Positions 21,433 to 29,956 of a stretch of 64,000 nt of DNA are shown piece by piece. The notes beneath the pieces were generated by a model, which ran no database searches, had not been told where the DNA came from, and saw nothing but the letters and a program-made list of their open reading frames with translations. The stretch is from NCBI RefSeq assembly GCF_040412425.1, contig NC_089749.1, positions 41,438,239 to 41,502,238 on the forward strand, read 5' to 3'. Position numbers and translations under genes: made by a program. Each line of letters opens with the position of its first letter. Positions within the stretch are counted from its first letter, which is position 1. The stretch is from Macrobrachium rosenbergii. Lineage: Eukaryota > Arthropoda > Malacostraca > Decapoda > Palaemonidae.

Positions 21433-21733
21433 TTTATGGGCTCGACCTGTGTCACCCGGTGAAATATCCTTTTAGCACATATTTCTAGGTATAAGTATTG
21501 CTAAATATACCACAGAAAAAGCTAAACACAATGCCAGGGTTACGACCCCCGGATCGAACGCCATTATATGGTGTCGGTATACATATGAGTGGTGCCACTG
21601 CCTCAGGCCTCCGCCCTATAGAGCTCTCCAATCTCAAAACCCCGAAAAGTGAGGAGCCGTTACATACCTCACTCTCTTCACCCAGCCAACCACCACCTCA
21701 GCCGCCATCTTGTAAACATTCCAAAGTAGCACG
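21433..21733. repeat. Left inverted terminal repeat, DIRS-A copy 2
   Basis: About 300 bp, complementary to 29317-29621. Landmarks are CTCGACCTGTGTCACCCGGT, GATCGAACGCCATTATATGG and GCCGCCATCTTGTAAACATT. Confidence 0.9.
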
Positions 21734-23786
21734 CTTCCAGCACAACACCGTGTTTTTTCTTGGTGCTATATTTTCGTGATTTTTGGCTATTCATCATGTC
21801 ATCCCTTCCGGAATTCCCTTCAACTAAGTTGAGTACCATCTCCTTTTGGTTTTTTCTTACAGAGGCATCTTATTTGACCTTTAATATATTGTTTACCAGG
21901 TAAATAACGCTATGCACTCAATGGCTCGCATGCCTCTATCCATGCTGGACCTCAGTCTTCACATGGTTTTAGCAGAAAGTTACTGCTAGTTTTTTCTATA
22001 CTCCTTTCAATTGGAGCTTTATTTATATATGAATCACCTTTTGCTGGTAAGGGGTTAGGAGCCCATATCATGACTGATCTAGGCTAGAGACGGAAGTTTT
22101 TTCCCCTCCCCTTTTCTGATCATAAATTCTCCCTTTTCCCTGGTCCCCTTTCTGCTGCCAGCGAAATTGGTACATTCTCCATGATGGTACTGTTATGCTC
22201 ATGATCTTTTCTGATGTGTACGATGATGGATGACATGTATATTTTTGGATTAATTTTATGTGTGATTCGGTGTCAGGGTCGGCCATCTTGGGTATCCCCC
22301 GCTTTCCACTTATCGGTGGTTGTTTGGACCTGCTCTGCAGCCGAGTCTTTTACATATTTATAATATATAATTCTATGCATATATATGTTTTTATATTTCA
22401 CACATCTGGTTAACTTTTTATCTTAGTACTAGAAGTCAGGTAGTTTTATTCGATTAGGTATTTTCTAGCCTAGCCTACTCGGCCGTTCCGTAATCGGTTT
22501 CGGAGAGTTAGGCTGGACAGGATAGGCTTTTTTACACGATGCTCATGCTTCCTAGCTCTCCTGACCAGGCCGTTTTGAGGTTTTGGAGGGAGATGTTAGG
22601 TTGTTGAGGGAGTTCCTCGTTCTATCTCGGCCCACCTGACCATGTTGTCATGTTTTTGGAAGGTGAGGTTAGCCAAGTGAGGCAGTTGCCTTCCCCACCC
22701 CCTTTTAGCCCACCTGACCAGGCCGTGAGGTTTTGGAGGGTGAGGTTAGAATAGTGAAGGGTCTCCTCAATTCATAGTCTTCCACCTGACCAGACTGTTG
22801 GTTTTGGAGGGTGTGGCTAGGCATTGCGTGGTTCCCACCCCCACCCCTGTTGCACCTATTCTGGCCTTCCTGTCCAAGCCAAAAAGTTTTGGCTTTGGAG
22901 GATGGACTGGGATCGAAGGTTGCACAGACCTTTTCGTGTATGTAGCCTAGTCCTTCCTTACCTGATCATTTAGCATTTGGCGAGTGACCTAGACATCTCC
23001 CTATGTGAGGGACGCCGATCACTTACGTTCGGCACCCCGTGGGGAGTTTCCTTCGGCTTCCAGAGGGTGTTACCCACCCATCTGGCCACCGCTTATCGGG
23101 TTTCCGCCACTCTGCTATCTTTTCCCCTTATCGGCCGGTGTTTCGTTTGTTCGCTTCCCTCAGTGTTAGCTGGAGCATCGAACACGGTCCCAGGGATGCT
23201 ATCACGACTTCCGCTACGTTCATTCTCCGCTGGGTTAGTCAGATCTCTCGTTGTTATAGTACACGTTACCACTCCGGTGGGTATGGTATTCGGTTGGTTG
23301 GCGCTTTCCACTATCTGGTTCCCGCCCCGTGCGTTGAGAGTTGAGCCAGATGCGAAGACTCCTCTCCGCCTCTTCCGCCGCTACCATAGGTGTGAGATAA
23401 CGAGATTTCCGTGGCAAATCAGGGCGGAGTACCATAACATCAGCGTATCTTAGAGTACTTTTGTTTTCATAATTAGTTGACCATTCCATAGCATAACTTA
23501 TATCTATATCTGCTGCCGGATTCTTTTCCGGCGGTGTTTTATTATAAGAAAAGCATGTTTCAAGGTTAGTGTATCCTATTACCGCCGGACCTACTCCGGC
23601 GGCCCTTAACTTTACGTTTCTCATGTATCGTATATTAATTCTATACTCCCGGATTTAATTCACGGGTTTTGCCTGATATATGCATGTTCCATCACCCATT
23701 ATTAGGTTAAGGTATCTATTTCCGCCGGACCTACTCCGGCGGGTCTTTAACTCGACGATACTCATGTATCATCTTTCTGCTTACAG
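21734..23786 (+). other. DIRS-A copy 2 leader with tandem repeats and hairpins
   Basis: A 2-kb leader. At 22556-22900 a unit of about 72-78 bp with CACCTGACCAGGCCG-GAGGTTTTGGAGGGTGAGG is repeated about four times (starts near 22558, 22633, 22711 and 22782). At 23515-23742 four GC stems occur: GCCGGA...TCCGGC at 23515-23532, CCGCCGGA...TCCGGCGG at 23582-23602 and again at 23722-23742, and CCCG...CGGG at 23648-23666. The leader ends in an acceptor-like CTTACAG just before the gag ATG. Short open frames here match nothing I know. Confidence 0.7.
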
Positions 23787-23957
23787 ATGGTACGCTGTCA
23801 GGAGCCTGGGTGTACAGCGGTCCTTCAACAATCCTGTGGCCATGAGGTGTGCCGCTCACACTCCAGCTGCTCGGTTCATGTTGGGGACTTGATCGCCTGG
23901 CACCCAGATGGCTGTGAGATTTGCTACGCTCTGTACGAGCTAGTGGTGGATGAGTCG
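23787..23957 (+). CDS. DIRS-A copy 2 gag exon 1, Cys/His-rich module
   Basis: 57 codons from ATG 23787 to the donor TCG|GTAAGC. The peptide carries Cys or His at positions 4, 9, 17, 19, 22, 25, 28, 31, 39, 43 and 46. This gives C-x4-C-x7-C-x-H-x2-C-x2-H-x2-C, then H-x3-C-x2-C, a spacing fit for one or two zinc ions. Copy 3 keeps every one of these residues. It precedes the capsid-like part, where many retroelements instead carry a C-terminal zinc knuckle. The function is inferred, possibly nucleic-acid or protein binding. The ATG abuts CTTACAG, so an upstream exon or 5' UTR intron is possible. Confidence 0.65.
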
Positions 23958-24065
23958 GTAAGCTTTAGAGACCGCTACCTTTAGTCTCCTTTTGCCTTTA
24001 CTGTCTTATATTGACATATACGGCAGTTGAAGAATATTTTCAGTAAATCCTTCCCTTTCTTTCAG
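23958..24065 (+). other. Intron in DIRS-A copy 2 gag
   Basis: A 108-nt intron, GTAAGC...CTTTCTTTCAG, with a pyrimidine-rich 3' end. It falls between codons (phase 0) at the same site as in copies 1 and 3. Confidence 0.75.
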
Positions 24066-26176
24066 TCTGACCGTATTATCCGTGACTCTTCGCTGTCGAC
24101 CCTGAAGGTCTGGGTTGGCGGGTTTGGGAGGAATGTTGCGTCGGGCAAGCCGTACGTCCTGTCAGAGGAGATATGTAATCTCCTCTACCCCGGAGCCCGG
24201 ATCTCAGCTGCAGTGCCGGCGGAAGTAGCCGCCCCTATAATTGAACAGATCCGGGAGGAGGCGCAACCCTCCCAAGAAGACAACCTGCGCGGAGAGGTGG
24301 CGGAGGAGGTGGCGGCCATCAATATCCACCTCGAACCAATGAGCGTCGATCCGGACCACCAGGTAGAAGGTTGGTAAGTGAGGCAGGGGGAGAGAGTGTT
24401 GGTAGTCCCCTTTTTGGTTCTCCTTCTTCCTCTTCTTCTTCATTTCAAGGGTTTCATAAATCAGCTATCCTTGAGGACAGAACGAGGTCTGTTGTCCCCA
24501 AGGTGAAATCCTTGAAAAAGAAGGACTTACCCAAGTCCTCTAGACCTCAAAGGTTTAATCCGTCAGCTCCCTCAAGGTCGTCACTGCCTCTTAATCCAGT
24601 GGTGACCTCTAGTAAGGCTACTCCCCCGCCCAAGGGGTCGAGATCCAGGATGTCTAGGGCTGATCCCCCACAGCCTATCTTTGACCCTGAGGCCTTTGCG
24701 GAACTTCTGATGCAGAAGTTAGATAAGAAGGTTGAGGCCAGGATTCAAGACCTTTCCTCCCAGCTTGCTTCGAGCTTACATACCTCTGGTCAGTCTGTGA
24801 AGTCATTGGCAGAGAGGATGCAGACCCAGGAAAGCTTGCTCTCCGGGTTTATGCGCTCTGGAGTAGCAGGACAATCTTACATTGTTCCGGATGCCTCCAG
24901 ACTGCCCCCCTTTGATAAGGGAAACCCGTGGCGGCTGGCTCTTCATGCTCCTCTTCACAATGATGCCCTGACCATCGAGGGCTTGGGAACTCGTCGGTTG
25001 GAGGAACTGGAATTCTTTCCACCCGACCTAGTGCCTCCCTACCCAGGCTATGCCAGGCTTACAGAGGAAGCCTGGATCAGATCAGACAAGGTCCCGAAGG
25101 AGACAGTTATCTTCCCCAGGGACCAAGCCCAATCCACCTTGATGCGCGCTCTCACTGAATGGGAGTGCGAAAACACCAAGCTTACCCCCTTTAAGGGGAC
25201 TTTCACGATGTTCTCAGTAGGTGACTCCATCCCTACCCCCTGCACGACTAAGATCGCAGTGCTGACTAGTCAGGCGGGAATCGAGGGTAAGCCGCTGCCT
25301 CAACTCCGGGAGACAGATCCCACCTTTCTCGTCTTCCCCGGAGATTCAGAATTTTGGTCGGGAGCTCCGGCCACGTTCACGGGGGCAAACTCGACCCCGA
25401 GTGCGCCTCCACCCTCTTTAGTGAACAGCTTCCCAAGATTCCGGAGGCCCTTCTGAAGGCGGAGTTCGAGGCTAGATGCAGGTTGAGTCGCTCCCCTGCA
25501 TTCCATTACTATTACGGAGGTGACGGCGGTAACTTACGCTGAAGAACCTCTATTCCAGGTCCTGACCAAATCCCTGTTAGCGGCATTCCAGGCGGACTTG
25601 TATGACTTTGTAGTGGCGAGACTAAACTGCAGGAAACACATCTTTGCGGACGCCACGATTAGACATGAGCCCAATAGACTCATGAAGAGTTCTATCTGGG
25701 GTCCTAATATCTTCCCGGAAGATGAGGTTAACAATGTTCTGGCGGAGGCGACCAGAATAAATCAGAGCCTTCGCTCCCGCTGGGGTCTCCCCTTTAAAAG
25801 GAAGGCCACCGAGTCCGCCGGACCTCAAGCCAGGGATAGGAAAAGGTTCAGGAGGTACAGAAAACCTCAGACCCAAACTATGCTTCAGGCTGTACTGGTC
25901 TCTCAGATCGGACAGCCTTCAACTTCCAAAGCCCAGCCTCAGCAACAGTTTGTTCTGATGCAGCCGGCTCAGCAAACCCTTGCTCCGCCAACCTTCATGG
26001 CGTCCCCGGCTTTCAACGCTTCGTTTGAAAGCCAGGGGGCGTTTCGAGGCTTTAACAGGCATGTGAGGGGAAGCAGAGCCAGAGCCACCTTCAGGGGTAG
26101 GTCTGCATCACGATCTCTTTCACGGGGAAGAGGAGGCCGAGGAGGTAGAGGAAGTAAGCCCTCTTCCGTTCAATGA
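24066..26176 (+). pseudogene. DIRS-A copy 2 gag exon 2, frameshifted
   Basis: It begins SDRIIRDSSLSTLKVWVGGF and continues KPYVLSEEICNLLYPGARI. A 4-nt loss near 24373 shifts the frame. It resumes VSEAGGES, a Ser-rich stretch, then FDPEAFAELLMQKLDKKVEA (probable coiled coil), NPWRLALHAPLHN-LTIEGLGTRR-EELEFF, and a further break near 25380. It finishes LFSEQLPKIPEALLK, SLRSRWGLPFKRK, an Arg/Lys-rich stretch and an Arg/Gly-rich tail (SRGRGGRGGRG) suited to RNA binding, ending at the TGA at 26174-26176. pol follows 10 bases later in another frame. Confidence 0.75.
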
Positions 26177-26186
26177 GTCTCCTCAG

Positions 26187-27888
26187 GTGGGCGGGAGGTT
26201 ACATCTCTTCCGGGACCGTTGGACCTTCAGTCTGTGGGCCCACAGCATAGTTTCACAGGGTCTGGGATGGAACTGGAGCAGAGGGCCTCCTCCGCTAGTC
26301 AGGTTCCATCAGTCTCCATCCAAAGCCCTTCTGGAATTTGTAGAAGACCTTCTCCAAAAGAGGGCAATAAAGAGAGTGAGACACCTGAAATTTCAAGGCC
26401 GGCTGTTCAGTGTTCCGAAGAAAGACTCAATCCAGCAAAGAGTAATTCTAGACTTGTCTCTGTCTCAATTTATACATTCAATGCGACAAGTTTCGCATGA
26501 TGCAATCTCGCAGGTGCGGACCCTACTTCCCTGTGGGGCCGCATCACCACCTCTATAGATCTTTCAGACGCTTATTATCACGTCCCGATTGCGAGAAACT
26601 TCTCTCTTACCTAGGATTCAGACTAGGGAAACAAGCATACTTGTTCAGAGTCATGCCATTCGGGCTCAACATAGCGCCCAGAATTTTCACCAAACTGGCA
26701 GAAACAGTAGTCCAACAACTACAGGCCCAAGGGATTATGTTAGCCGCATACCTGGACGATTGGATAATTTGGGCATCCAACGCCAAGGAATGTCGGAAAG
26801 CAACGCCCATAGTGATCAGCTTCCTGAATAGTTAGGTTTTCAAATAAACAGGAAGAAATCCCGCCTAGTTCGGAGGCTCAGTTTCAGTGGTTAGGAATCC
26901 AATGGGATCTGGACACTCACAAACTGTCACTTCCGCCAGCCAAAAGGAGGGAAATAGCCAAAGCTACCAGGCAGTTCCTCAAAACAAAAAGCCTCTCGTC
27001 GTACTCCAGGAAAGAGTCCTGGGTTCTCTTCAGTTCAAGCTTAGTAACAGATTTGCTGCTGAAAGCCAAACTGAAGGATATAAACAGAGTATGGCGGAGA
27101 CGAGCCAACAGCAGATACAGAGACAAGATGTCTCTAATTCCGCCGGTGTTGAGGAAGAGGCTTCACCATGGTCAACAGTCAAGAGTTTGTCAAGGTCAGT
27201 GCCTCTCCAATTTCCCCCTCCATCATTAGTGATCCATACGGATGCTTCCTTTGAGCGGGTGGGGAGGATATTCCCAACACAAGAAAGTTCAGGGAACATG
27301 GTCAACTATGTTCCGCCAGTTCCATATCAACATTCTAGAAGCAATGGTAGTATTTCTAACTCTAAAGAAACTACGTCCAACCAGGCAGATTCATATCAGA
27401 CTGGTACTGGACAGTGCAGTAGTTGTGCAGTGCATAAACAGAGGGGGCTCCAAGTCGAGCCGGATCAATCAGGTAATGATTGCAATTTTCTCTCTGGCAA
27501 GGAAACATCGTTGGCACAGGTACCAGGTCTCCAGGTGGACCTGTTTGCCACAGAGAGCAACCACAAACTTCCATGTTACGTTGCTCCCAATCTAGACCCT
27601 CTAGCTCACTCCACGGATGCGATGTCAATAGACTGGAACAGGTGGCAAAGGATCTATCTGTTTCCACCAATAAACCTGTTGATAAAAGTTTTACACAAAC
27701 TCAGATCATTCAAAGGTCAAGTAGCACTTGTGGCACCCAACTGGTCAAGAGCAATTGGTTTCTCTTCTTCTAGAATTGAAACTCCAGATGATACAAATCC
27801 CCAGTCCAAGGTTGACACAAACAGTACAAACTCGGACTGTGTCAGCTTCCTCAAGAATTCTGAATGCCCTAGCTTTATGGACTTCATG
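26187..27888 (+). pseudogene. DIRS-A copy 2 pol (RT, RNase H, MT-like), broken
   Basis: RT starts VGGRLHLFRDRWTFSLWAHS, has LFSVPKKDS and VILDLS, shifts frame near 26490, then shows FRVMPFGLNIAPRIFTKLAE and AAYLDDWIIWAS. RNase H (HTDAS near 27235) shifts frame at the next codons. Its C-terminal third is deleted at about 27519: the segment that copy 3 keeps at 58203-58325 (SATHLAGVRNVIADSLSR) is missing. The Dam-like part remains: VDLFATESNHKLPCYVAPN, DWNRWQRIYLFPPINLL, VALVAPNWSRAIGF. The frame end overlaps the recombinase start. Confidence 0.85.
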
Positions 27889-28855
27889 AAGTTTGCAGCT
27901 CAGAAAGACACTAACATTGATCCTATTAATACACTGTTCATAGAATCAGACAAGAGGGAATCTACCCTCAGACAATATGACTCAGCAGTTAAAAAGTTAG
28001 CATTATTTCTGAGGGAATCTGAAGCTCAGGAAATGACCACAAACCTTGCAATCTCTTTCTTCAGATCATTATTTGAGAAAGGACTGGCCTCTAGTATTAT
28101 TACTACAGCAAAATCTGCTTTAAGAAAAATATTTTTACATGGCTTCAATATTAACCTTACAGACTCATATTTTTTGTCAATTCCTAAAGCATGCGCTCAT
28201 CTTAGACCAGCAACCCGTCCACACACGGTTTCCTGGTTCTTAAATGACGTACTTAAATTAGCATCAGACACTGATAATGAACTGTGTTCATACTGAGTCT
28301 GTTAAGAAAAAACGTTATTTTTAATTAGCCTAGCCTCAGGTGCCAGAATTTCTGAACTGTCTGCTCTCTCTAGAGAACCGAACCATGTTGATTTCCTCCC
28401 GTCAGAGAAGTTCTGTTGTCTCCGGATCTCAAGTTTCTAGCTAAGAATGAAGATCCACAAAATAGATGGTCCCCTTGGAAGGTTATCCCCTTCCACAGGA
28501 TCTGTCCTTGTGCCCAGTTAACACTTTAAAAGCTTATTTAAATAGAACTTCTAATATAATGTCTGGCTCTCTTTTTGTTAGGGAAAATGGAGGAACCATT
28601 TCTTTAAAGGCCATCAGGCAACAAATACTGTATTTCATAAAGCAAGCAAACCCGGATTCAGTACCTAGGGTACATGATATTCGAGCAGTGGCCACCTCTA
28701 CTAATTATTTCCATAATATGAAATTTGATGACCTTAAAAAGTATACGGGCTGGAAATCACCAACAGTGTTCAAACGCCACTATCTTAAATCTCTAGAGGC
28801 TCTTAAATACTCCACAGTGGCTGCAGGAAGTGTTGTTCCTCCTGCCCTAGACTAG
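27877..28855 (+). pseudogene. DIRS-A copy 2 tyrosine recombinase, broken
   Basis: It runs MDFMKFAAQKDTNIDPINT, STLRQYDSAVKKLALFLRES and RPHTVSWFLNDVLKLASD to a frame break near 28295. The catalytic Arg box SLASGARISELSAL follows near 28330. After a second break near 28400-28440, it has VNTLKAYLNRTS, RVHDIRAVATS (HxxR), TGWKSPTVFKRHYLKSLEAL (Trp and Tyr nucleophile) and a stop at 28853-28855. All expected catalytic residues are present, but in three frames. Confidence 0.85.
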
Positions 28856-29180
28856 CTTATGTAACCTTAGTTTATCCTGTCCTTTATTCCTCTCTCGCCT
28901 GCCTGCCTCGTTTACTCGCCATGCCTTCTTCCTTTAGGTCAGGCCTGCTTCACAGCCTGACTCCTGACCGTTTGCATATTTTGTTGTACCCCTTTTTTGT
29001 TAGCCTTAAGTGTCTTGGTGCAATTAATTCTGTCTGTGTGCCCTATATTGTTAATCATGCTTTATTATTAATGCTTTGGGTTATTAAAACACAGTAATTT
29101 TCTTATAGTTTTATTTAGCTCCATTAAGGTAATTCTTAGAGGGCTCCACCAAGCTTTTGTATGGCTGATTCTCTGTTATA

Positions 29181-29268
29181 ATTTCACGGGTGACACAGGT
29201 CGAGCCCAGAAAAGGGATTTTGACAAAGGAAAATCTATTTCTGGGAAGACCTGTGTCACCCGGTGACC
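29181..29268. repeat. Internal complementary region (ICR), DIRS-A copy 2
   Basis: The first half complements the left end (GTGACACAGGTCGAGCCCAG) and the second half complements the right end including its extension (AGGGATTTTGACAAAGG, then CTATTTCTGGGAAGACC). A perfect 13-nt palindrome GTCACCCGGTGAC lies at 29255-29267. Confidence 0.9.
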
Positions 29269-29316
29269 CATCCCTGCATTTCCTTTCCCCCCCCTGAGTG
29301 GCATACCAAGCTTGGG

Positions 29317-29647
29317 GGGTGCTAACTTGGGATGTTTACAAGATGGCGGCTGAGGTGGTGGTTGGCTGGGTGAAGAGAGTGAGGTATGTAACGGCTCCTC
29401 ACTTTTCGGGTTTTGAGATTGGAGAGATCTATAAGGCGGAGACCTGTGGCAGTGGCACCACTCACCCTTTGTGTATACCGACACCATATAATGGCGTTCG
29501 ATCCGGGGTCGAACCCTGGCATTGTGTTTAGCTTTTTCTCTGGTATATTTAGCAATACTTATACCTAGAAATATGTGCTAAAAGGATATTTCACCGGGTG
29601 ACACAGGTCTTCCCCCAGAAATAGATTTTTCATTTGTCAAAATCCCT
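29317..29647. repeat. Right inverted terminal repeat, DIRS-A copy 2
   Basis: Complement of 21433-21733 plus about 26 nt at the outer end (TAGATTTTTCATTTG, then TCAAAATCCCT) that is absent on the left. Confidence 0.9.
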
Positions 29648-29819
29648 TATTTAGTGTACAAAAGTAAATCCTGAACACATACTCTCTTAAAGATTTCTGT
29701 CAAATATCATGTCCATATAAGAAGAATAACATACACAACATAACTTTAGATATTTTATTCTGTATTATGATGAAACCTGCTAAAATACTACTAGACACCA
29801 CAATTATCATTAACCTTAC

Positions 29820-29956
29820 CTGGGTATTTGGAAGGATCATTGATAAGTCTTCATCTACACAGGCTGGAGACACTGGAGGAGTGGCATGAGTAAAGCCCAC
29901 TTTCGTACTTCCACAAGAAGGCAGAGATGGCTTTGGTGAGTCCAAGTCATTAGGAT
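29820..29956 (-). CDS. RIC1: RIC1 exon (h), Pro/Ser-rich segment
   Basis: 137 nt, after TATTTTGCTAG and before GTAAGG, phase 1 to phase 0. It reads [20 protein letters not shown] and [19 protein letters not shown], the low-complexity stretch that follows the RIC1 domain. The intron that begins at 29819 runs into DIRS-A copy 2 after 172 bp. The next exon was not located. Confidence 0.8.

Larger units (their letters stand above)
21433..29647 (+). mobile_element. DIRS-A copy 2, complete structure, inactive
   Basis: An 8.2-kb DIRS1-like element in the same subfamily as copy 3. ITRs, leader with hairpins and tandem repeats, two-exon gag, pol, recombinase and ICR are all recognisable. The left end reads TTTATGGGCTCGACC, with one change from the TTTCTGGG predicted by its own ICR. 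The right end finishes GTCAAAATCCCT. It lies antisense to RIC1, 172 bp beyond the splice donor of exon 29820-29956. Coding regions carry several frameshifts and a deletion of about 120 bp in RNase H. Confidence 0.9.

Noticed and set aside
22977..23453. 158-codon open frame in the copy 2 leader
   Set aside because: Copy 3 has only broken counterparts in different frames (53645-54005), so coding constraint is not supported.
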